Assembly (NCBI GenBank): GCA_958426425.1
Contig: CATZYY010000009.1
Span: 1 to 34,359 of the forward strand
Length of the DNA: 34,359 nucleotides
Direction of reading: 5' to 3'
DNA from: an uncultured Oscillospiraceae bacterium
Lineage (GTDB): Bacteria; Bacillota; Clostridia; Oscillospirales; Oscillospiraceae
The position numbers and the translations under genes were made by a program. Shown here piece by piece: positions 9,142 through 15,496 of the stretch (the stretch's first letter is position 1; every line of letters begins with the position of its first letter). Under the pieces are notes generated by a model, which was not told where the DNA came from, did not search any database, and worked only from the letters and a program-made list of their open reading frames with translations.

Positions 9142-9224
9142 ATGACGGCTCCCTACGTTGGCATTACCCACATCAGGTCACGGGTCGGAGCTCTCAACTC
9201 CCTCTCAGCCTGTTCCACAAGCTC
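9142..9224 (-). promoter_or_regulatory. TPP riboswitch (THI element)
   Basis: Read on the minus strand, the aptamer has GGGGAGC, then GGCTGAGAGGGAG, GACCCGT, the invariant ACCTGAT (in GTGACCTGATG), GGGTAATGCC and CGTAGGGAGC. These are the conserved THI-box blocks in the correct order. It lies about 120 nt upstream of thiT and just above a terminator hairpin, fitting transcriptional OFF control by thiamine pyrophosphate. Confidence 0.96.
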
Positions 9225-9256
9225 CCCGGTCCACAAGCTATGAAATTTGTAAGGCA

Positions 9257-9285
9257 AGCCTACCACGTTTCCCCCGGTTTTGCAA
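9257..9285 (-). promoter_or_regulatory. Possible promoter of the thiT riboswitch transcript
   Basis: Minus strand TTGCAA (9285-9280), 17-bp spacer, TAGGCT (9262-9257). It sits between the corA stop and the aptamer, where a promoter is required, but the -10 is poor. Confidence 0.4.
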
Positions 9286-9289
9286 GACC

Positions 9290-10132
9290 TCACAGCCATT
9301 TTTTCCGTTTGAACCAGTACAGCAGACCCCCCACAATCACCGCTCCAAGGAGGATCACCGCCGGATAACCGTACCGCCACCGCAGCTCCGGCATGGCGGC
9401 GAAGTTCATGCCGTACCAGCCGGTCAGCAGCGTCAGCGGCAGGAACACCGCCGTCACCACCGTGAATACCTTCATCAGGTCGTTTTGCCGGATGGACAGC
9501 TGGGACTGGTAGGCCTCCCGCAGGTGGGCCACGGACTCCCTCAGGTCCTGAACGGTGTTCAGGTACCGCTCCGTCCGGTTGTTCAGGTTGGAAAAGCGCC
9601 GGGCAGTCTCCGGACCCAGCAGGCCGTTCTCGTTGTCCGCCAGCTCCCGGAAGATGGAGTCCAGCTGCTCGTAGTACCGCCGCAGCCGCAGCAGCTCCCG
9701 CCGCCAAAGGGAGATCTTCTCCAGACAGGCGGCATCCGGCTGCGCCAGCACGGCATCCTCTCCGTCGGCGATCTCCCCCTCCAGAGCGTCCAGATGGTCC
9801 ATGTCTCCCTGGAGCAGGCGGACGAAAAACCGGTGGAGCAGCTGCTCCTGGGTGAGCGTTTCCTCCTCCAGGGCGTCGAAAATACTCTTCGCCCTGGTCA
9901 GGGCCCGATCTCCCTGACAAAAGCACAGCAGCCGCTGCCGGTCCAGATACAGCAGGAACCGTCCCGTCTCGGTCCGGTCGCTGCGGACGTCGTACCAGTC
10001 GAAGGCAATCAGATCGAAGCCCTCAAACCCCTCGAAGGCCTCGCTCTGCCCTTCGTGAATGTGGCGCAGAACCCGCCTGTCCATGACATCCCGCATCTCT
10101 CCCAGCCGGGAGAGGGGCAGCACCGTCTCCAT
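9290..10132 (-). CDS. corA: CorA family divalent cation transporter
   Basis: A 280-residue CorA protein: a cytosolic alpha/beta domain, a long helical stalk (about 100-220, charged and Leu-rich), then two C-terminal membrane helices. The signature WYGMNF follows the first helix (GMN at about 241-243) and the protein ends in the basic tail FKRKKWL. CorA forms a pentameric Mg2+ (or Co2+/Ni2+) channel. Metal selectivity cannot be told from the sequence. The ATG at 10132 or the TTG at 10135 could start it; AAGGGA lies upstream of both. It follows the 181-residue membrane protein by about 20 bp, so it is probably the last gene of that operon. Confidence 0.93.
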   Translation of the reverse strand: METVLPLSRLGEMRDVMDRRVLRHIHEGQSEAFEGFEGFDLIAFDWYDVRSDRTETGRFLLYLDRQRLLCFCQGDRALTRAKSIFDALEEETLTQEQLLHRFFVRLLQGDMDHLDALEGEIADGEDAVLAQPDAACLEKISLWRRELLRLRRYYEQLDSIFRELADNENGLLGPETARRFSNLNNRTERYLNTVQDLRESVAHLREAYQSQLSIRQNDLMKVFTVVTAVFLPLTLLTGWYGMNFAAMPELRWRYGYPAVILLGAVIVGGLLYWFKRKKWL

Positions 10133-10153
10133 CAAACCGCTTCCCTTCTCAAC

Positions 10154-10699
10154 TCAGTCTGCGCCGCCCAGAGGCGGCAGGGCCTCATAGTATTTCCGGC
10201 TGCGCCACAGGGCCGCCAGGAACCAGACGATACCCACCAGGCCCGCGATCACCCCCATCAAAGCCATCAGAGAACCCAGCAGACCCAGCACCCAGGCCGC
10301 CGCCTGGGCCACGGCCAGCACCGTCCAGGCGGTTTTCAGGGAATCGCTGTTCAGCTCCGCGCCCCGGCGGGCCTCCACATCCCGGATGGCCTGAACCACC
10401 GCCCAGGAGACGTACAGCGACACCGACAGGGATACAAGGCCCAGCAGCGTTGCCAGCCAGCTGCCCTGCCCCGTGACGGCCAGCAGGTCCCCCAGCCACA
10501 AAATACCTGTGTACACCGCCATGCCCAGGGCAAAGGGGCGGATGGAGGAAAACAGGCCGCTCTCCCCCTCCATCTCCCGGCAGGCCTTCATAATCAGCGC
10601 ATACCCTACGAAGGCGGGCAGCACATTGAGCACATGGCCGTTGACAATCAGATTGAAATTGATGTACACGAAGAAAAATCCCCAGAACAGCGCGCTCAT
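10154..10699 (-). CDS. Polytopic membrane protein of unknown function
   Basis: A 181-residue protein with four to five hydrophobic segments: near residues 3-18, 25-38 (weaker), 55-75, 80-105 and 125-165. It opens MSALFWGFFFVYINFNLIVN. There is no signal peptide cleavage site and no motif I recognise. GGGAGGAA precedes the ATG, whose first bases overlap the stop codon of the 48-residue gene (ATGA), showing translational coupling. It sits between a membrane-tethered XRE regulator module and corA, so an envelope or ion-homeostasis role is possible but unproven. Confidence 0.75.
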   Translation of the reverse strand: MSALFWGFFFVYINFNLIVNGHVLNVLPAFVGYALIMKACREMEGESGLFSSIRPFALGMAVYTGILWLGDLLAVTGQGSWLATLLGLVSLSVSLYVSWAVVQAIRDVEARRGAELNSDSLKTAWTVLAVAQAAAWVLGLLGSLMALMGVIAGLVGIVWFLAALWRSRKYYEALPPLGGAD

Positions 10700-10842
10700 T
10701 CCCGTTCCTCCCGTTTCACCTTATCCGCGTACCGCTTCCCGTAGCGAAGCACCAGAATCCCCGCCACGATCTTCAGCGCGGCGTACAGCACCGGGATCAG
10801 GAGGATGGTTCCCATTCCCAGCATGCCTCCCATCGGACTCAT
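10696..10842 (-). CDS. 48-residue membrane peptide of the XRE operon
   Basis: A short gene below usual ORF cut-offs: MSPMGGMLGMGTILLIPVLY, a continued hydrophobic stretch to about residue 32, then a basic tail ending KVKREERE. It predicts one membrane helix (about 9-32) with a cytosolic charged C-terminus. AAAGGAGGGG lies 8 nt before the ATG, the XRE gene ends 16 bp upstream, and its stop overlaps the next start (ATGA). Spacing, Shine-Dalgarno and coupling argue that it is translated. No family recognised. Confidence 0.7.
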   Translation of the reverse strand: MSPMGGMLGMGTILLIPVLYAALKIVAGILVLRYGKRYADKVKREERE

Positions 10843-10858
10843 CTCTGTCGCCCCTCCT

Positions 10859-11254
10859 TTACCAAAACATGAAGTTCAGCACACCCAGCCCCATCAGGGC
10901 CAGTGTCACAAGATCCAGCACGCCCCAGGCGATCAGCACCCAGCCCAGCAGGTATCCCTTGGTCTTGGCCAGATAACCCAGACGGCTGATGGTGTCCTGC
11001 CCGGCCGGAGCATGGCCGCTCCGGGGCGGCTCGTCCTCCGGCGGGGTCTGCTGCTGGGTCTGCGGCCTCAGCAGGTAGTCGGTGGTGACGCCGAAGATGT
11101 CCGCCAGGGCCACCACCTTGTCGGTCTCCGGCATGGTTTCATCCCGCTCCCAGCGGCTCACCGCCTGACGGCTCACATTCAGCCGCTCCGCCAGGGCGTC
11201 CTGGCTCATACCGGTCCTCTGCCGCAGGGCCTGCAATTTTTCTCCGAATGTCAT
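10859..11254 (-). CDS. XRE-type HTH regulator with C-terminal membrane segments
   Basis: A 131-residue protein. Residues 2-62 form a canonical Cro/C1 helix-turn-helix (LRQRTGMSQDALAERLNVSR then QAVSRWERDETMPETDK, and GVTTDYLL). A Gln/Pro/Glu linker (63-88) leads to hydrophobic C-terminal sequence, GYLLGWVLIAWGVLDLVTLA and on to the end (about 99-131), enough for one or two membrane helices. It therefore looks like a DNA-binding protein tethered to the membrane. Such architectures are common in Clostridia but mostly uncharacterised. GAGGGGAG precedes the ATG. It heads an operon with a 48-residue membrane peptide, a polytopic protein and probably corA. A 13-bp-arm palindrome lies 43 bp upstream of its start and may be its operator. 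Confidence 0.88.
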   Translation of the reverse strand: MTFGEKLQALRQRTGMSQDALAERLNVSRQAVSRWERDETMPETDKVVALADIFGVTTDYLLRPQTQQQTPPEDEPPRSGHAPAGQDTISRLGYLAKTKGYLLGWVLIAWGVLDLVTLALMGLGVLNFMFW

Positions 11255-11296
11255 GGGTCCGCTCCCCTCTTTTTGGATGGTTCCATGCTAGCAAAC

Positions 11297-11324
11297 TGGC
11301 CGGTTGCTGTCCAGCAACCGGCCA
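11297..11324. repeat. 13-bp-arm inverted repeat upstream of the XRE operon
   Basis: Perfect arms TGGCCGGTTGCTG (11297-11309) and CAGCAACCGGCCA (11312-11324) around a TC loop. It is nested in a second inverted repeat TTCCATG (11281-11287) / CATGGAA. No T tract follows on either strand, so it is not a typical terminator; an operator or leader structure is more likely. Confidence 0.6.
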
Positions 11325-11509
11325 TGGAAGTTTCGCAATCTCAGGTTGCTCCGCCCTCACCATAGCATATTCAGCCTCTTCTCCGCAAGTCCCGGGGCCG
11401 TTTGGGGAAAAAATGCCAATGACGGCCGGACCCAGGTCAGATTCAGCTGAAGAAGGCGCTTTCCGTTGAGTCCGGCATACGCCAAAACCCTCCCTGCCTG
11501 CGGGAACGG

Positions 11510-12046
11510 TCATTCCCGCGGCACGTTGTTTTCTCCGGATGCGGTCGTCACCGGCAGGTCCACAATGTCCAGTCCCCGGCCCATGGCGTACTGCACCGTG
11601 TACCGGGTGCCGCCGGGTGACCCGTCGAAAACCGCAATCAGCAGCGAGGCGTGATCCACCATATACCGATCCCGCCGCTGCATGCAGCTGGAGGTGTATT
11701 TAGCGGAGACCACGGTCTCGTAGTCACAGGCTGCCACCAGCCGCCCGTACCGCTCCCGCTGGTCGGCGGGCCAGGCGTCCGCCTGGGTGGGACAGGGGAT
11801 GGCGGCCTCCACGGTCACGTCCGGGTACTGCGCCCGCAGCTCCAGCACGCACTCACAGAAATAGAGATCGCATCCCTGGGCCATGCCGCAGAGAAAATGC
11901 CGGTAGCCCTGTTCATAGGCCGCCTCCACGGCGTCGCGGATGCGGCCCTTCAGTGCCGCGCAGCGGGGATCGTCCTCGTCATAGCGCCAGGGCAGCTTGG
12001 CGGGCCGATGGCCGGTGAAACAGCAGCTGACAGGCCGTCCCCGCAC
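11510..12046 (-). CDS. SLOG/DUF1273 (YpsA-like) family protein
   Basis: A 178-residue protein with the DUF1273/YpsA opening CCFTGHRPAKLPW (8-20) and later FLCGMAQGCD and LIAVFDGSPGGTRYTVQYA, a Rossmann-like SLOG fold predicted to bind nucleotide-type ligands. In Bacillus subtilis YpsA affects cell division; the biochemical role in other bacteria is open, and related SLOG proteins act as sensors in defence and stress. The start is GTG at 12046, chosen because GGGAGGG lies 7 nt upstream; the frame stays open further up but crosses the promoter. It has its own consensus promoter and is monocistronic, divergent from the ribU riboswitch transcript. Confidence 0.85.
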   Translation of the reverse strand: MRGRPVSCCFTGHRPAKLPWRYDEDDPRCAALKGRIRDAVEAAYEQGYRHFLCGMAQGCDLYFCECVLELRAQYPDVTVEAAIPCPTQADAWPADQRERYGRLVAACDYETVVSAKYTSSCMQRRDRYMVDHASLLIAVFDGSPGGTRYTVQYAMGRGLDIVDLPVTTASGENNVPRE

Positions 12047-12077
12047 GGCGATTCCCTCCCTTCGGTGTGTTTTCACC

Positions 12078-12106
12078 AGTATAGAACATCCGTTCCGGTT
12101 TGTAAA
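12078..12106 (-). promoter_or_regulatory. Sigma-A promoter of the SLOG gene
   Basis: Minus strand TTTACA (12106-12101), 17-bp spacer, TATACT (12083-12078), about 30 bp upstream of the GTG start. Same box sequences as the ireB promoter. Confidence 0.8.
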
Positions 12107-12153
12107 GGGCGGACAGCATTTTTTCCGGGAGAAAAACTTTTGCAAATTAGGGG

Positions 12154-12182
12154 TTGCATTTTCCCGGCGGCTGTCGTATACT
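12154..12182 (+). promoter_or_regulatory. Sigma-A promoter of the ribU leader
   Basis: TTGCAT (12154-12159), 17-bp spacer, TATACT (12177-12182), placing the transcription start about 20 nt before the FMN aptamer. Confidence 0.8.
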
Positions 12183-12208
12183 GTCCGCAGAGAAAGCAAC
12201 TGAATACT

Positions 12209-12331
12209 TTGTCTTCAGGGCGGGGTGCAATTCCCCACTGGCGGTACAGTCCGCGACCGGATACCTCATGGTATCCGCTGACCCGGTGAAACTCCGGGAC
12301 CAACAGTTACAGTCTGGATGGAAGAAGATGA
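12209..12331 (+). promoter_or_regulatory. FMN riboswitch (RFN element)
   Basis: The conserved RFN blocks are all present in order: TTCAGGGCGGGGTGCAATTC, CCCACTGGCGGTA, AGTCCGCGAC, GACCCGGTGAAACTCCGGGA, then CAACAGTTACAGTCTGGATG and GAAGAAGA. It precedes ribU by about 110 nt. The expression platform appears to be translational (see the sequester element). Confidence 0.97.
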
Positions 12332-12333
12332 GT

Positions 12334-12429
12334 GCGGCGAAGCCGCGCGTGTTGTCACGCGCTCCTTTGTTGCGGGTTCACCTTGGAGAAGTCAAAGCGT
12401 CCAGGGTGTTTTCCAGCAACAAAAAGGAG
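12334..12429 (+). promoter_or_regulatory. Shine-Dalgarno sequester and alternative hairpins of the ribU leader
   Basis: CTCCTTTGTTGC (12362-12373) can pair with GCAACAAAAAGGAG (12416-12429, two bulged A), burying the ribU Shine-Dalgarno AAAAAGGAG. Competing hairpins precede it: GCGGC/GCCGC (12334-12346) and GCGCGTG-TTGT-CACGCGC (12345-12362), the latter touching the anti-SD strand. There is no terminator, so control is probably at translation. Confidence 0.65.
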
Positions 12430-12440
12430 TGTGTTTTTTT

Positions 12441-13145
12441 ATGTCTGATCCCACTGTCAACGCCATTAAGACCAATGCCCGCCCCCGCATGGGCGTCAAG
12501 ACCATGACCTCCCTGGCCATGCTGACCGCCATCGCTTATGTAATCATGTATTTCAGCAAGATGCTGCCCCAGGTTCTGGGCTTCCTCCAGCTGGATCTGA
12601 AGGACACCGTCATCTGCATTGGCGGCTTTGTCTTCGGGCCTTTGGCCGCCGCCATCATCGCTATCGTGGTGGCGCTGGTGGAGATGTTCACCGTCAGTGA
12701 CACCGGCATCATCGGCTTCATCATGAACACGCTGGCCACCGTCTCCTTCTGCTGCACCGCCTCCTTCGTCTACAAGAAGGTCCACAGCAAGAAGGGCGCC
12801 GTTCTGGGCCTTGCTCTGGGTGTGGTTGCTCTGGTGGCGGTGATGCTGCTGTGGAACTATCTGATCACCCCGCTGTACACTCCCGGCTTCACTCGTGCCG
12901 ACATCGCGGCCATGCTGCCCACCGTGTTCCTCCCCTTCAACCTGGTCAAGGGCGGCCTCAACATGGCGGTCATTCTGCTGCTGTACAAGCCGGTGGTCAC
13001 CGCTCTGCGCCGGGCCCGGCTGGTACCGGAGTCCCAGACCATTATTCAGCCCAGCGGTAAGGTGAACGTGGGCTTCCTGCTGTTCTCCCTGGCCCTGCTG
13101 GCCACCTTCGTGACCTTGGCCCTGGTGCTGATGGGCATTCTCTAA
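12441..13145 (+). CDS. ribU: Riboflavin ECF transporter S component RibU
   Basis: A 234-residue membrane protein with about five to six helices. The RibU pattern QLDLKDTVICIGGFVFGPLA (50-69) is clear, as is the NYLITPLYTPGF segment (about 140-151) and FNLVKGGLNM further on. RibU captures riboflavin at the outer face and associates with the shared ECF energizing module. The FMN riboswitch directly upstream supports the substrate. The ATG at 12441 is 11 nt after AAAAAGGAG, with a run of T between, and starts MSDPTVNAIK; an in-frame ATG at 12318 lies inside the riboswitch and is not used. The gene is monocistronic with a terminator at 13174. Confidence 0.96.
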   Translation: MSDPTVNAIKTNARPRMGVKTMTSLAMLTAIAYVIMYFSKMLPQVLGFLQLDLKDTVICIGGFVFGPLAAAIIAIVVALVEMFTVSDTGIIGFIMNTLATVSFCCTASFVYKKVHSKKGAVLGLALGVVALVAVMLLWNYLITPLYTPGFTRADIAAMLPTVFLPFNLVKGGLNMAVILLLYKPVVTALRRARLVPESQTIIQPSGKVNVGFLLFSLALLATFVTLALVLMGIL

Positions 13146-13173
13146 TCTCACAAATCCATCCTTTTTACTCCTT

Positions 13174-13214
13174 GGAAGGGGGCGTGCCGCAAGCACGCCC
13201 CCTTCCCTTTTCCT
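13174..13214 (+). terminator. Rho-independent terminator after ribU
   Basis: A 14-bp stem GGAAGGGGGCGTGC / GCACGCCCCCTTCC (13174-13187 with 13193-13206), loop CGCAA, followed by CTTTTCC. Confidence 0.88.
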
Positions 13215-13219
13215 CCCTC

Positions 13220-13248
13220 TTTTCAGAGGCGAACAAACGTGCTATACT
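13220..13248 (+). promoter_or_regulatory. dinB promoter with LexA-like box
   Basis: TTTTCA (13220-13225), 17-bp spacer, TATACT (13243-13248). The spacer holds CGAACAAACGTGCT (13230-13243), matching 12 of 14 positions of the Gram-positive LexA (DinR) consensus CGAACRNRYGTTYG. Binding there would block the promoter, so SOS control of dinB is likely. Confidence 0.6.
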
Positions 13249-13271
13249 GAACACAGAAAGGGGGCGGCACC

Positions 13272-14483
13272 ATGGAGCGGATCATTCTCCACTGTGATCT
13301 CAACAGCTTTTACGCCTCCGTGGAGCTGCTGAGCCATCCCGAATTGAAGCAGGTGCCCACGGCGGTGTGCGGCGACCCCACCTCCCGCCACGGCATCATC
13401 CTGGCCAAAAACGAGCCCGCCAAGCGCTTCGGCGTTCAAACGGCGGAGACCATCTGGCAGGCCAAGAAAAAGTGCCCGGACCTGGTACTGCTGCCGCCCC
13501 ACCACCGCCTGTACCGGGAGTACTCCCGGAAGGTCAACGATATCTACGGGCAGTACACCGACCTGGTGGAGCCCTTCGGCATCGACGAGAGCTGGCTGGA
13601 CGTGACCGGCACTCTGCACCTCTTCGGCGGCGACGCCCGCGCTCTGGCGGACACCCTCCGCCGCCGGATGCGGGAGGAGCTGGGGCTGACCCTCTCCGTG
13701 GGCGTCAGCTTCAACAAGGTCTTTGCCAAGCTGGGCAGCGACTACAAAAAACCCGACGCCACCACCGTCATCGCCCCGGAGAATTGGCGGGAGATGGTGT
13801 GGCCGCTGCCGGTGGGGGACCTTTTGTACGTGGGCGGCGCCGCCCGGAAGCTGCTGGGCCAATACGGCGTCGACACCATCGGTCAGCTATCCGCCTGCAA
13901 GCCGGAGATGCTGGAACAGCTCATGGGGAAAATGGGCCTCCAGCTCTACCAGTACGCCAACGGCCTGGACACGGACCCGGTCCGGTCCCGGTTCGAGAAG
14001 GAGCCGGTGAAGTCCGTGGGCAACGGCACCACGTTCCCGCAGAACCTCACCACCCGGCAGCAGGTCCGGCAGGGCATCGCCATGCTGTCGGACTCCGTAG
14101 CCAGCCGGCTGCGCCACCTGGGGCTCTATGCCGGCGGTCTCCAGGTGACGGTCCGGGACCCGCAGTTTCGCGACCGGTCCCGTCAAATGCAGCTCGCCGC
14201 CCCCACCCACCTGATCCGGGAGGTGACGGAGACCGCCATGGCTCTGACGGAGCAGATCTGGAAGCCCCCGTCCCCCATCCGGGCCCTGACCGTCACCGCC
14301 ATCCATCTGGTGGAGGCCGGCGAGGCCTACGAACAGGTGGACCTGTTCGGCGGCTCCGCCGCCCAGCGGCAGCGCAGTGAAAAACTGGAGGCGGCCATGG
14401 ACCGCATCCGGGGAAAATACGGCACCGGCGCCATCAGCTACGGCGCCGCCGCGCCGGAGAAAGAGGAGGACCCCCTTCCATGA
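13272..14483 (+). CDS. dinB: Y-family DNA polymerase (Pol IV type)
   Basis: A 403-residue Y-family polymerase. Catalytic acidic residues are Asp9 (CDLNSFYASVE) and Asp105-Glu106 (FGIDESWLDVTG); Tyr14 is the probable steric gate. SVGVSFNKVFAKLGSDYKKP (142-161) is the palm/thumb signature, followed by helix-hairpin-helix (LLYVGGAARKLLGQYGVDTI) and the little-finger domain. QVDLF (355-359) near the C-terminus looks like a beta-clamp binding motif. Such enzymes replicate past damaged bases at low fidelity. The CDLNSFYA motif differs slightly from E. coli DinB (VDMDCFFA) but is usual in Clostridia. GGGGGCGG precedes the ATG. The stop overlaps the next gene by 4 bp. A LexA-like box overlies the promoter. 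Confidence 0.94.
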   Translation: MERIILHCDLNSFYASVELLSHPELKQVPTAVCGDPTSRHGIILAKNEPAKRFGVQTAETIWQAKKKCPDLVLLPPHHRLYREYSRKVNDIYGQYTDLVEPFGIDESWLDVTGTLHLFGGDARALADTLRRRMREELGLTLSVGVSFNKVFAKLGSDYKKPDATTVIAPENWREMVWPLPVGDLLYVGGAARKLLGQYGVDTIGQLSACKPEMLEQLMGKMGLQLYQYANGLDTDPVRSRFEKEPVKSVGNGTTFPQNLTTRQQVRQGIAMLSDSVASRLRHLGLYAGGLQVTVRDPQFRDRSRQMQLAAPTHLIREVTETAMALTEQIWKPPSPIRALTVTAIHLVEAGEAYEQVDLFGGSAAQRQRSEKLEAAMDRIRGKYGTGAISYGAAAPEKEEDPLP

Positions 14484-15067
14484 CGAAGAAAGAGGAAAAG
14501 CGCGCCCTGCGCGCCACCCTGCGCCGTATCGCGGAGGATCTGCCGGAGAGCTACCGCCGGAAGGCCGACGCCGCCATTGCCGCCCATCTGCTGGCCATGC
14601 CGGCCTATCAGGAGGCGGAGACGGTGTTCTGCTTTGTGGGCACCGGCTGGGAGATCGACACCCGCCCCATTCTGACCCGGGCGCTATCCGACGGAAAGCG
14701 GCTGTGCGTGCCCCTTTGCACCGGACCCGGCATCATGGAGCTGCGGCAGATCACGGCCCTGGACCAGCTCTCCCCCGGAGCCTATCACCTGCCGGAGCCG
14801 CCGGCGGACGCGCCGCTGGTGGCGGTGGACCAGGTGGATCTGGCCGTTCTGCCCTGCATGGGCTGCAACCATCTGGGCCACCGGCTGGGCCGGGGCGGCG
14901 GCTTTTACGACCGCTTTCTCGCCGCCTACCGCTCCGCCGCCGTGTTGGTGTGCCGGGAGCGGCTGATCCGGGAGGAGATCCCCCTGGAGCCCCACGACCT
15001 GCCCATCCCCTGGGTGCTGACGGAGCGGGGCCTCTACGAGGACGGCACCCCCGCCCGGCTGGGCTGA
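14480..15067 (+). CDS. 5-formyltetrahydrofolate cyclo-ligase
   Basis: A 195-residue protein of the 5-FCL (MTHFS, YgfA/FAU) family. N-terminal KKEEKRALRATLRR contains basic nucleotide-binding residues; the family signature GHRLGRGGGFYDRFL is at 133-147. It converts 5-formyl-THF and ATP to 5,10-methenyl-THF in the cytosol. 5-formyl-THF is a by-product of serine hydroxymethyltransferase and inhibits it, so placement just before the gcv-glyA block makes metabolic sense. It starts at ATG 14480, overlapping the dinB stop by 4 bp (ATGA) with GGAGAAAGAGGAGG upstream, so it is co-transcribed and coupled with dinB; no terminator is visible before the gcv promoter. Confidence 0.93.
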   Translation: MTKKEEKRALRATLRRIAEDLPESYRRKADAAIAAHLLAMPAYQEAETVFCFVGTGWEIDTRPILTRALSDGKRLCVPLCTGPGIMELRQITALDQLSPGAYHLPEPPADAPLVAVDQVDLAVLPCMGCNHLGHRLGRGGGFYDRFLAAYRSAAVLVCRERLIREEIPLEPHDLPIPWVLTERGLYEDGTPARLG

Positions 15068-15166
15068 GGGAATCCCCTGCCTGTACCCCCCCACCGCGCC
15101 ACACTGTACGGAAGCAGACAAATGGATACCAGAAGGAAACGTAATACCTATTCACCGGATTTTTCC

Positions 15167-15195
15167 TTGACATCGGTGGGCAAGTCTGCTAGTCT
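15167..15195 (+). promoter_or_regulatory. Sigma-A promoter of the gcv operon leader
   Basis: Perfect TTGACA (15167-15172), 17-bp spacer, TAGTCT (15190-15195), about 40 bp upstream of the first glycine aptamer. Confidence 0.8.
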
Positions 15196-15231
15196 GAAAA
15201 GAGAAGGGGCACCGCCCCAAAAAGTACATAC

Positions 15232-15402
15232 CTGGATGAACGGCACAGGAGAGCCCGCTTCGGCGGCGCCGAAGGCCCCGCGCGCGGCGGGACCAGGCAG
15301 ACGGGACTGCGCCGGGACGGAACTCTGGAGAGCAGCAATGCACCGAAGGGGCAACCGGGCGGATTGTTCGCCGGGAATCTCTCAGGTCACAGAACAGAGG
15401 CG
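15232..15402 (+). promoter_or_regulatory. Tandem glycine riboswitch
   Basis: Two glycine aptamers in series. The second is textbook: CTCTGGAGAGCAGCAATGC, then ACCGAAGGGGCAACCGGGCG, CGCCGGGAATCTCTCAGGTC and AGAACAGAG (about 15314-15402). The first (about 15237-15312) has GGAGAGCCCGC, GCGCCGAAGG, then GACCAGGCAGACGGGACTG with an unusually GC-rich variable stem. The pair precedes gcvT, as in Bacillus subtilis, where glycine binding turns the operon on. Confidence 0.95.
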
Positions 15403-15454
15403 TAAGGTAACCCCCTTTCCATACGAAGGGGCCCCCTTATGCCCCTGTTTTTTT
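15400..15454 (+). terminator. Attenuator hairpins between glycine riboswitch and gcvT
   Basis: GGGGC (15428-15432) can pair with GCCCC (15441-15445), followed by TG and seven T: a terminator. The same AAGGGG strand can instead pair with upstream CCCCTT (about 15412-15417), and GCGTAAGG (15400-15407) with CCTTATGC (about 15435-15442). These exclusive folds suit a glycine-ON transcription switch. Confidence 0.7.
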
Positions 15455-15496
15455 ATTTTTAAAGTCACATTCCACTATTTTCAGGAGGCGCTGCAT

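Noticed and set aside
11500..11519. GCGGGAA/TTCCCGC hairpin at the end of the SLOG gene as a terminator
   Set aside because: Only 7 bp, overlaps the stop codon, and no adjacent T run on the minus strand; too weak to call.
15206..15218. GGGGC-ACC-GCCCC followed by AAAAA as a terminator before the glycine riboswitch
   Set aside because: The downstream run is A, not T, on the plus strand, and it lies between the gcv promoter and the aptamer; only 5 bp of stem.
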